Positions 56,586 to 64,000 of a stretch of 64,000 nucleotides of DNA are shown piece by piece (the first letter of the stretch is position 1; each line of letters starts with the position of its first letter). The notes under the pieces were generated by a model. That model had not been told where the DNA came from and did not search any database. It saw only the letters and a program-made list of their open reading frames with translations. The position numbers and the translations under genes were made by a program. The stretch comes from Shinella sp. SUS2 (GTDB lineage Bacteria; Pseudomonadota; Alphaproteobacteria; Rhizobiales; Rhizobiaceae): NCBI RefSeq assembly GCF_001262505.1, contig NZ_KQ410724.1:62001-126000 (forward strand), in the 5' to 3' direction.

Positions 56586-57512
56586 CTAATCGTAGAACAT
56601 GTCGACGAACTTGCGCCGCCCGAGCATGAAGGCGTCGGCGACGTGGCGCAGCGGCGCGAGATCGACATCCGATTGCCCGGTCTTCACCAGGTCGGCGAAG
56701 CGCCTGTAGAGCGTCGGATACTCCTGTTCCGGCTCGTCATGCACCAGCTTGCCGTCGACGGAGAGCTTTGCGCCGCCCTCCGACAGGACCATCTCGCCCG
56801 CCTCGGTCTGCGCAATGATGTCCCAGCTCTGCTTGCCGGTCTGCCGCCAGTCGAATTCGGCGGCGAGGTCGAGACCCCTGGCGTCAGTGAAGGTCATCGC
56901 GGCGGCGATCGGCGCATCGCGATTCTCCGGGAACTCCAGCGTGGCCGCGGTGATGAAGACCGGGCGCGGCAGGATATGGGTGACGATGGAGAGCGCGTTG
57001 ATGCCCGGATCGAAGACGCCGAGGCCGCCAGCCTGCCAGATCCATTCCTGGTTCGGATGCCAGTGGCGCACGTCCTCCTTCCAGATCACCCGCATGGAAC
57101 GGATCGTCGTGCCGGCGAGGAAGGCCCTGGCCGCCTCGACGGCCGGTGCGTAACGCGAATGCCAGCTGGCAAACAGCGACAGGCCCTTCGATGCCGCCAG
57201 TGCCTCGAGGTCGGCGACTTCGGAGAGCGTCGCGCCCGGCGGCTTTTCCAGGAAGACGTGTTTTCCGGCCGAAAGTGCCTTTTCCGCCGCCTCGTAGCGA
57301 TATTGCGGCGGCATGCAAAGCGAGACGGCATCGATAGCGGGCGCTTTGGCCAGCATCTCGTCGATCGACTTGAAATTGTCGATTCCATCGACCGTGCCGT
57401 GGCGGCTCGCCGCCGCGATCAGCTTGTAGTCGGCATTCTTCGCGACGGCCGGAAGATGCTGGTCGCGCACGATCTTGCCGACGCCGACGATTGCGAGATT
57501 GATCGGGGACAT
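56586..57512 (-). CDS. Gfo/Idh/MocA oxidoreductase, likely L-arabinose/D-galactose 1-dehydrogenase
   Basis: 308 residues. Rossmann motif GVGKI at 10-14, catalytic EKPPGAT from residue 89 and the GGLGVFDPGINALSI stretch with Asp168 and Asn172. The whole protein lines up, as I remember it, with the L-arabinose 1-dehydrogenase of Azospirillum brasilense (shared IVRDQHLPA-like, WKEDVR-WHP and LRHVADAF-like segments), which oxidises L-arabinose and D-galactose to lactones in the non-phosphorylative pathway. No lactonase or dehydratase is adjacent. It is divergent from the TRAP genes. Confidence 0.78.
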   Translation of the reverse strand: MSPINLAIVGVGKIVRDQHLPAVAKNADYKLIAAASRHGTVDGIDNFKSIDEMLAKAPAIDAVSLCMPPQYRYEAAEKALSAGKHVFLEKPPGATLSEVADLEALAASKGLSLFASWHSRYAPAVEAARAFLAGTTIRSMRVIWKEDVRHWHPNQEWIWQAGGLGVFDPGINALSIVTHILPRPVFITAATLEFPENRDAPIAAAMTFTDARGLDLAAEFDWRQTGKQSWDIIAQTEAGEMVLSEGGAKLSVDGKLVHDEPEQEYPTLYRRFADLVKTGQSDVDLAPLRHVADAFMLGRRKFVDMFYD

Positions 57513-57759
57513 GGCTCCGTCCTCATTTGTATGATGATTTGGCGCTGTTGTAGCAGAACCGCCGAAGGGGGCAAGGGCGCGGTTGCGCCCATATCTGCCT
57601 ATCGTTTGTGCAATGCGGCCGAAGCCGTATTCGCCTTTCGTCTAATGCAGGCCCTCAGGCCGGGAAAACCGGGCCGCGGACTTGAAACGAGCCTTGAAAT
57701 CGGCACTCTGGCTGTGCTTGGCACCAAAGCAATAACATACCAAGCGGGGAGGAGTTCTC

Positions 57760-58335
57760 ATGAAAGCGCTGCTGGCCTTCAGCCGGCTCATCGACGTGAT
57801 CACGGAAAATATCGGGAAGGCCGTTGGCTGGCTGATCCTGATCGCCGTGCTCGTCAGTGCCGGAAATGCCATCGTCCGAAAGGTCTTCAACACATCGTCC
57901 AACGCCTGGCTCGAGGCGCAATGGTATCTGTTCGGCGGCGCCTTCATGCTCGCCGCCGCCTACACACTGTCCCAGAACGAGCACATCCGCATCGACGTGG
58001 TTTACGGCAAGTTCTCGCGCCGGGTGCAGCACTGGATCGACCTGCTCGGCCATTGCCTCTTCCTGATGCCCTTCGTGCTGTTGATGGTCTACTTCCTCGT
58101 GCCCTATGTGCTGATGTCCTATCGCTCTGGCGAGGGCTCTTCCAGCGCCGGCGGCCTCATCGTCTGGCCGGCGAAGGCGATTCTCCTCGGCGGCTTCCTG
58201 CTGCTGGCCTTCCAGGGTGTCTCCGAGATCATCAAGAAGATCGCCATCATGCGCGGCGACATGGAGGACCCGACGCCCTACGTGCCGACGCACGCGCCGC
58301 TCGATACGTCCGTCGCAGGGGAGAAGGGCGCATGA
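57760..58335 (+). CDS. TRAP transporter small permease (DctQ type)
   Basis: 191 residues with four membrane helices. The segment SNAWLEAQWYLFGGAFMLAAAYTLSQNEHIRIDVVYGKFS is the DctQ signature region. The C-terminal 35 residues are polar. GGGGAGGAG provides a strong ribosome site. Its TGA overlaps the ATG of the large permease (ATGA). Together with DctM and DctP it forms a sodium-driven uptake system for an organic acid. Confidence 0.93.
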   Translation: MKALLAFSRLIDVITENIGKAVGWLILIAVLVSAGNAIVRKVFNTSSNAWLEAQWYLFGGAFMLAAAYTLSQNEHIRIDVVYGKFSRRVQHWIDLLGHCLFLMPFVLLMVYFLVPYVLMSYRSGEGSSSAGGLIVWPAKAILLGGFLLLAFQGVSEIIKKIAIMRGDMEDPTPYVPTHAPLDTSVAGEKGA

Positions 58336-60125
58336 TCGAGTTCATTGCGGAAAATCTCGCGCCGATCATGTTCATGTCGCTGATCGTGTTCCTGCTGCTT
58401 GGCTACCCGGTGGCATTCGCGCTCGCGGCGAACGGCCTGCTCTTCTTCGTCATCGGCGTGGAACTCGCGCCGTTTTCCGACACGATCAACCTCTCCTGGC
58501 CGCTTCTCAACGCGATGCCGGAGCGGCTCTGGGGGGTGATGTCGAACGACACGTTGCTCGCCATCCCCTTCTTCACCTTCATGGGGATCGTGCTGGAGAA
58601 ATCCGGCATGGCCGAGGACCTGCTCGACACGATCGGCCAGCTCTTCGGGCCGATCCGCGGCGGTCTTGCCTATGCGGTCATCTTCGTGGGCGCGCTGCTT
58701 GCCGCCACCACCGGCGTCGTCGCCGCCTCGGTCATCGCGATGGGCCTCATCTCGCTGCCGATCATGCTGCGCTACGGCTATGACCGGTCCATCGCCTCGG
58801 GCGTCATCGCAGCCTCCGGCACGCTGGCGCAGATCATCCCGCCGTCGCTCGTCCTCATCGTGCTCGCCGACCAGCTCGGCCGCTCGGTCGGTGACATGTA
58901 TGCCGGTGCGCTCATTCCGGGTCTGGTGCTGACCGGGCTCTATATGGGCTACATCCTGCTGATGACCTTCCTGAAGCGGGACTCGATGCCGGCGCTGCCG
59001 CTGGAGGCGCGTTCTCTCGGCTCGGGCGTGACGTCGCTCGCCATCGCGCTCGCCGTCGCGGCCGGTTTTGCCTATGCGGCACATATCTATCTCTATCCGA
59101 CGCAGGGCGAAAACGCCGACATTCTCGGCGGCACCGTCGGCGTCATCTTCATCTACATCGTGGCGGTGGCGGACAAGACGCTCAACATCAACATGATGTC
59201 GCGGCTGGCCCAGCAGGTCATCATCGTGCTGATCCCGCCGCTGGCGTTGATCTTCCTCGTGCTCGGCACGATCTTCCTCGGTATCGCGACGCCGACGGAA
59301 GGCGGCGCCATGGGCGCTGTCGGCGCCCTCGCCATGGCGGCGGCCAAGGGCCGGCTTTCCCTGGAGGTCATCCGCTCGGCGCTGACGGCCACAACCCGGC
59401 TTTCGGCCTTCGTCTTGTTCATCCTCATCGGTGCGCGCGTCTTCTCGCTCACCTTCTACGGCGTGAACGGGCACCTGTGGGTCGAGCACCTGCTGGTCTC
59501 GATGCCGGGCGGCGAGACGGGCTTCCTGATCGCGGTGAACGTGCTGGTCTTCTTCCTGGCGTTCTTCCTCGATTTCTTCGAGCTCGCCTTCATCATCGTG
59601 CCGCTGCTCGCGCCGGCCGCCGACAAGCTCGGCATCGACCTCATCTGGTTCGGCGTGCTGCTCGGCATCAACATGCAGACGAGCTTCATGCATCCGCCCT
59701 TCGGCTTTGCGCTGTTCTACCTGCGCTCGGTCGCGGCCAAGGTGCCCTATCTCGACAAGGTGACCGGCAAGGTGACCCAGCCGGTTACGACGGGGCAGAT
59801 CTACTGGGGCGCCGTGCCCTTCGTCGGTATCCAGATCCTCATGGTGGCGCTCACCATCCTCTTCCCGGGCATGGTCATGCACTACAAGGGTGAGGGCAGC
59901 GGCGTCGATCCGGCGACCATCAAGATCGAGGTGCCCGGCTTCGGTGGCAGCGACGGCGGCCTGCCCGGCCTGACACTGCCCGACAATGGCGGCGGCCTCG
60001 GCCTGCCGGGCGGCCTGCAGCTTCCCGCCGGCAATCCGCTGGAAGGCGGCGAGCAGAAGCCGGCCGAGCAGGGCGGAGAGCAGAAGCCCGCCACGGACCT
60101 GTCGAGCCCGCCGTCCTTCAACTGA
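58332..60125 (+). CDS. TRAP transporter large permease (DctM type) with long C-terminal tail
   Basis: 597 residues, against about 430 for a minimal DctM. Many membrane helices; the LGYPVAFALAANGLLFF opening, MPERLWGVMSNDTLLAIPFFTFMG and GIATPTEGGAMGA motifs are conserved. Extra length comes from a middle insertion with additional helices (about residues 225-300) and a soluble Gly/Pro-rich tail (about 530-597) ending in a duplicated GGEQKPAEQ element. The tail is unusual. It is coupled to dctQ and closed by a terminator at 60153. Confidence 0.92.
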   Translation: MIEFIAENLAPIMFMSLIVFLLLGYPVAFALAANGLLFFVIGVELAPFSDTINLSWPLLNAMPERLWGVMSNDTLLAIPFFTFMGIVLEKSGMAEDLLDTIGQLFGPIRGGLAYAVIFVGALLAATTGVVAASVIAMGLISLPIMLRYGYDRSIASGVIAASGTLAQIIPPSLVLIVLADQLGRSVGDMYAGALIPGLVLTGLYMGYILLMTFLKRDSMPALPLEARSLGSGVTSLAIALAVAAGFAYAAHIYLYPTQGENADILGGTVGVIFIYIVAVADKTLNINMMSRLAQQVIIVLIPPLALIFLVLGTIFLGIATPTEGGAMGAVGALAMAAAKGRLSLEVIRSALTATTRLSAFVLFILIGARVFSLTFYGVNGHLWVEHLLVSMPGGETGFLIAVNVLVFFLAFFLDFFELAFIIVPLLAPAADKLGIDLIWFGVLLGINMQTSFMHPPFGFALFYLRSVAAKVPYLDKVTGKVTQPVTTGQIYWGAVPFVGIQILMVALTILFPGMVMHYKGEGSGVDPATIKIEVPGFGGSDGGLPGLTLPDNGGGLGLPGGLQLPAGNPLEGGEQKPAEQGGEQKPATDLSSPPSFN

Positions 60126-60152
60126 CGGGAACGACCGGGAGACGGACATGGG

Positions 60153-60190
60153 AACCGCCTGCAGCCGACGGGTTGCAGGCGGTTTTTCTT
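60153..60190 (+). terminator. Rho-independent terminator after the TRAP permease genes
   Basis: An 11-base-pair stem, AACCGCCTGCA at 60153-60163 and TGCAGGCGGTT at 60174-60184, followed by TTTCTTTT. It separates dctQM from the VOC gene. Confidence 0.9.
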
Positions 60191-60231
60191 TTCCGCATTC
60201 TGCTTCCGCGGATGCCACGGGAGGAGTGTCG

Positions 60232-60606
60232 ATGCGCTTTGTGAACCCCATCCCCTTCGTCCGCGATATCGCGCGTTCGAAGGCGTTCTACCGGGACAGG
60301 CTCGGGCTCGTGGTGCGGGAGGATTTCGGAAGCTTCGTGCTCTTCGAGACGGGCTTTGCCCTCCATGAGGGGCCGGCATTGGAAGAGACGATCTGGCAGG
60401 AGGCCTCCCCGGGAGACGAGCCCTACGGGCGGCGGAACCTGCTGCTCTACTTCGAACACGAGGATGTCGATGCGGCCTTCGACGCCATCGCGCCGCATGT
60501 GGACCTGATCCATCCGGTCGAGCGGCAGGCCTGGGGGCAGCGCGTCTTCCGCTTCTACGACCCCGACAGGCATGCGGTCGAGATCGGCGAGCCGCAGACC
60601 CTGTGA
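60232..60606 (+). CDS. VOC-family protein (glyoxalase/bleomycin-resistance fold)
   Basis: 124 residues from the ATG with GGAGG 8 bases upstream. The start MRFVNPIPFVRDIARSKAFYRDRLGLVV and the end RFYDPDRHAVEIGEP are standard VOC. Metal-site residues are present (His and Glu in the last strand). Substrate unknown. It lies between dctM and the convergent dctP and is separated from both by terminators, so it forms its own unit. Confidence 0.87.
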   Translation: MRFVNPIPFVRDIARSKAFYRDRLGLVVREDFGSFVLFETGFALHEGPALEETIWQEASPGDEPYGRRNLLLYFEHEDVDAAFDAIAPHVDLIHPVERQAWGQRVFRFYDPDRHAVEIGEPQTL

Positions 60607-60634
60607 GGTTATTGCATGGTCGTGTGGCAAAGAA

Positions 60635-60664
60635 AAACCCCGGAGCATCGCTGCTCCGGGGTTT
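60635..60664 (-). terminator. Bidirectional terminator between the VOC gene and dctP
   Basis: A perfect 13-base-pair stem, AAACCCCGGAGCA at 60635-60647 and TGCTCCGGGGTTT at 60652-60664 with a TCGC loop. The T run is better on the minus strand (GGTTTTTCTTTG), so it mainly serves dctP, 23 bases past its stop. Confidence 0.92.
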
Positions 60665-60686
60665 CTGCATCCCTATTCCGGCAGGC

Positions 60687-61835
<1,149 letters not shown>

Positions 61836-61983
61836 TCATCGTCGGAAACCTAACCATGTCGGCAAGGGGGTTTCAAGCCGAGGTGGGGAAGAAGGTGAAA
61901 GCCTCTTCTACAACTTTCGTCTTAGACGGCGATTCTCCGCTATCTGCCTGTTTTTTGAGCTTTTCCGGCGGTTTTCCGCAAGG

Positions 61984-62012
61984 TTGACAGCCTCTCGCGC
62001 GGTTGAAAGATT
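61984..62012 (+). promoter_or_regulatory. Candidate promoter of the two-domain GNAT
   Basis: TTGACA at 61984-61989 (exact -35 consensus), a 16-base spacer and AAAGAT at 62006-62011 (weak -10). About 30 bases before the ATG. The only TTGACA with suitable position in this intergenic region. Confidence 0.45.
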
Positions 62013-62042
62013 GAGCGCGGAGTATGGGATGGAAGGCACGGC

Positions 62043-62885
62043 ATGGATATCGAGATTCGCAGGGCCTATCGCGACGAGCTGGTCGACATCCTGGAGCGGG
62101 CTGCCGCAGAAGGGTGGAACCCGGGCCTTGGCGACGCCGCGCCGTTCTGGGCGGCGGACCCCGAAGGCTATCTCGTCGCCGAAGCGGACAAGCGCGTCGT
62201 GGGTACGATCTCGCTCGTGCGCTACGGTGCGGACTATGCCTTTCTCGGCTTTTACATCGTGGATCCGCAGGTGCGCGGGCAGGGCGTCGGCCTGCGCCTC
62301 TGGAATGCGGCGATGGATCTGGCCGGCGGCCGCCTGGTCGGCCTCGATGGGGTCGTCCCCCAGCAGGAGAATTACCGCCGATCCGGCTTTGCCTACGCCC
62401 ACGCCAATATCCGCCACGGGGGCCGGGTGGAGAGCGCCATGCCGACGGATTCGCGGCTGACGCCGGTCTCGCCCGTCCACATGCCGCTGATCGTCGACTA
62501 CGATGCGCGCTTTACTCCGGCGCGCCGCGAGGCATTCCTGCGCGAATGGCTGAAGGAGCAGGAGACGCGCCAGAGCGTGGCGCTGCTGCACGGCACCGGC
62601 ATTTCCGGCTACGGCACGATCCGCGCCAGCAGGGAGGGCTTCAAGATCGGCCCGCTGTTCTCCGACACCGATGTTGGCGCCGAGGTGATCTTCCGGGCGC
62701 TGGTCGCAAGCGTCGGCGGCGGGGAGATTTTTCTCGACATCCCCGCGCCCAATGCTGAGGCCAAGGCGCTTTGCGTGCGCCATGGTCTTTCGCCGGTCTT
62801 CGAGACCGCGCGCATGTACCGGGGCGCGGCGCCGGACCTGCCGCTCGGACACATCTACGGGATCACGAGCTTCGAGCTCGGCTGA
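62043..62885 (+). CDS. GNAT-family acetyltransferase with C-terminal YitH-like domain
   Basis: 280 residues, nearly twice a simple GNAT. The N-terminal half has the acetyl-CoA loop VDPQVRGQGVGLRLWNAAM. The C-terminal half (about 145-280) contains GYGTIRASREGFKIGPLFSD and LDIPAPNAEA, the pattern of the YitH/Acetyltransf_18 domain. The function of this pair is unknown. GGAAGG lies before the ATG. It is convergent with the polysaccharide deacetylase gene. Confidence 0.85.
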   Translation: MDIEIRRAYRDELVDILERAAAEGWNPGLGDAAPFWAADPEGYLVAEADKRVVGTISLVRYGADYAFLGFYIVDPQVRGQGVGLRLWNAAMDLAGGRLVGLDGVVPQQENYRRSGFAYAHANIRHGGRVESAMPTDSRLTPVSPVHMPLIVDYDARFTPARREAFLREWLKEQETRQSVALLHGTGISGYGTIRASREGFKIGPLFSDTDVGAEVIFRALVASVGGGEIFLDIPAPNAEAKALCVRHGLSPVFETARMYRGAAPDLPLGHIYGITSFELG

Positions 62886-62891
62886 GCGGCC

Positions 62892-63719
62892 TTACCGGTC
62901 TGCCAGGGCGAGCAGTTGCGGTTCCGTGCCGCCCCTGTGGCGCAGCGTCACCACCGAATAGCCTTCCGCCTTCAGCCGCGCGAGCAGCGAGGGCAGCACG
63001 GCAGCGGTCCGCTTGTGGATGTCGTGCATCAGGATGATGCCGCGGCCGCGCTTGCGCAGGCCCTGCATGGTGCGGCTGGCGACGGAGGCGGGCGTCACCT
63101 TGAAGTAGTCCTTCGAATCGACATCCATGTCCATGACGATGGTGCCGCGACGGGATACGGCGCTGCGCAGCGCGGACGTATCCGCGAGATAGGGGAAGCG
63201 GAAGAAATCCGGCTGGCGCGCGGTGGCGCGTTCCACGGCCTTCTCGCCCTTGCGGATTTCCGCCATGGCCGCCTCGAAGGCGAGATAGCGCAGATTGGCA
63301 TGGCGATAGGTGTGGCTGCCGACGGTATGGCCGCGCGCCACAACCTTGCGGGCGATTGCCGGATAGGCGTCGGCCATCTGGCCGACCATCAGGAAGGTCG
63401 CCTTCACGCCATAGCTGTCGAGCGTGTCGAGGATCGCTTCGGTGCGGCCGGGCACGGGGCCGTCGTCGAAGGTCAGCACAACCTCCTTGTGCTTCAGCTT
63501 CAGGTCGCCGAGCGAGGCGACAGCGAGCGTGCGCCCGGCAAGGCCTGTTCGCCCGGCCCAGCGAGCCGGCGACATCGGCACGGGATCATCCGCGTCGAGC
63601 TTCTTCGCCGTCTCGGCCTCGGCAAAGGCGGTCTGGGTGGACGAGCGCGGCTTGGTCGTGTTGCAGCCGGCAAGAACGGAGAGGGCCGCCAGGGCGGCAA
63701 GAAGCAGGCGGCAACGCAT
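62892..63719 (-). CDS. Lipoprotein polysaccharide deacetylase (NodB-type)
   Basis: 275 residues from the ATG at 63719. The signal ends in a lipobox (LSVLAGC, Cys19), so it is anchored to a membrane. The NodB homology domain shows the catalytic TFDDGP with Asp85-Asp86, the metal-binding SHTYRH (His136, His140) and FRFPY near residue 168. It removes acetyl groups from an N-acetylated polysaccharide, perhaps peptidoglycan; the substrate is not evident. The last motif has HDIHKRT. Confidence 0.9.
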   Translation of the reverse strand: MRCRLLLAALAALSVLAGCNTTKPRSSTQTAFAEAETAKKLDADDPVPMSPARWAGRTGLAGRTLAVASLGDLKLKHKEVVLTFDDGPVPGRTEAILDTLDSYGVKATFLMVGQMADAYPAIARKVVARGHTVGSHTYRHANLRYLAFEAAMAEIRKGEKAVERATARQPDFFRFPYLADTSALRSAVSRRGTIVMDMDVDSKDYFKVTPASVASRTMQGLRKRGRGIILMHDIHKRTAAVLPSLLARLKAEGYSVVTLRHRGGTEPQLLALADR

Positions 63720-63805
63720 CGGGAGCACTCGCAAGGCAATGATCTTGCGAGAACTTTTGTCAAATCATGGTTAATGAAGCGTTGCGCGGCCGGAAGGAAG
63801 GCGCG

Positions 63806-64000
63806 TTACCCGGCCATCGCCTCCTCATATTCCGCCGAAAGTTCCAGCCACTGTTCCTCGGCATCGTTGAGCTTGTCGGCTGCCATCGAGCGCAGCTTGG
63901 CCTTCTCCGCGGCCTTGGCCGGGCTCTTCTCGTAGAGCGCGGGATCTGCAAGCTCCACGTCAAGAAGCTGAATCTGCTTCTGCAGCTTTGCCGTCAGCGA
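63806..64000 (-). CDS. ABC-F family ATPase, C-terminal end (partial)
   Basis: Only the last 64 residues are in the window; the gene continues past the right edge. They form a charged helical hairpin (LTAKLQKQIQLLDVELADP, then YEKSPAKAAEKAKL and AEEQWLELSAEYEEAMAG), the C-terminal domain found in ABC-F proteins of the Uup/EttA type, which binds nucleic acid. ABC-F proteins act on the ribosome and lack membrane segments. Which subgroup cannot be decided from the tail. Confidence 0.82.
   Translation of the reverse strand, partial: SLTAKLQKQIQLLDVELADPALYEKSPAKAAEKAKLRSMAADKLNDAEEQWLELSAEYEEAMAG

Noticed and set aside
57680..57759. Possible sigma-54 promoter (TTGGCAC) before the TRAP genes
   Set aside because: The GG and GC elements are not at the required spacing; the downstream bases read AAAGCAAT instead of a TTGC-type -12 box.
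58278..60251. 657-codon minus-strand frame opposite dctM
   Set aside because: Antisense shadow of a membrane protein: highly charged, Arg/Asp/His-rich, no domain.

Overview
The window is 64 kb of GC-rich chromosomal DNA from an alphaproteobacterium, most likely Rhizobiaceae (Rhizobium/Sinorhizobium/Shinella group). The evidence is the gene order (rpsF-rpsR-DUF2232-rplI, dnaB-alr-radA-cvpA-purF, fabD-fabG-acpP-fabF-mltG-yicC-gmk, lptF-lptG-lptD-surA-pdxA-rsmA), a phosphatidylserine synthase/decarboxylase pair, and four copies of a palindromic intergenic repeat of the rhizobial RIME type. I see no rRNA, tRNA, CRISPR array, insertion sequence, prophage or plasmid genes. This looks like core chromosome with a few accessory patches.

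Layout. Positions 1-4.2 kb: a truncated nucleotidyltransferase, two small exported/hypothetical genes, TIGR02301 and Nudix genes, a SRAP (YedK/HMCES-like) DNA-protein crosslink gene, and two very small related proteins. 4.2-8.2 kb: cysS leads a tightly coupled run of three tandem GFA/CENP-V-like zinc proteins, a 39-residue membrane protein and a proline iminopeptidase. 8.2-16.8 kb: cimA, rarD, a GNAT, a LOG-family gene, a large membrane-anchored LysM protein and an Atm1-type ABC exporter. 16.8-22.7 kb: a glyoxalase-like gene, psd-pssA, and a MarR/EmrB/EmrA-type efflux operon. 22.9-35.4 kb (mostly minus strand): SDR, purF, cvpA, radA, alr, dnaB, cfa, rplI, a DUF2232 gene, rpsR, rpsF. 35.7-44.7 kb: a small membrane protein, a VOC protein, an aldo/keto reductase, then the fatty-acid synthesis cluster, mltG, yicC and gmk. 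44.9-52.5 kb (minus): 16S rRNA methylation, pyridoxal phosphate synthesis and LPS export genes. 52.7-64 kb: pepA-holC, a MarR/MFS pair with very clear palindromic operators, a sugar 1-dehydrogenase-like gene, a TRAP transporter whose binding protein is encoded convergently, a two-part GNAT, a lipoprotein polysaccharide deacetylase and the end of an ABC-F gene.

How it fits together. Much of the window serves the cell envelope: phospholipid heads (psd, pssA), cyclopropane acyl chains (cfa), acyl-chain synthesis (fabD/G/F, acpP), D-alanine (alr), glycan-strand termination (mltG) and LPS/outer membrane assembly (lptD/F/G, surA). The rest is translation, replication and accessory transport. Many junctions overlap (ATGA, GTGA, TGATG, TAGTG), implying translational coupling.

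The least explained items are: the two related tiny proteins upstream of cysS; the triplicated GFA cluster with its embedded micro-membrane protein; the GGGTATATACCC operators of the MarR/MFS pair; and large palindromes upstream of purF and psd. I found no strong evidence for a wholly new multi-gene system. The GFA/micro-protein cluster and the small-protein pair are the best candidates for something undescribed.
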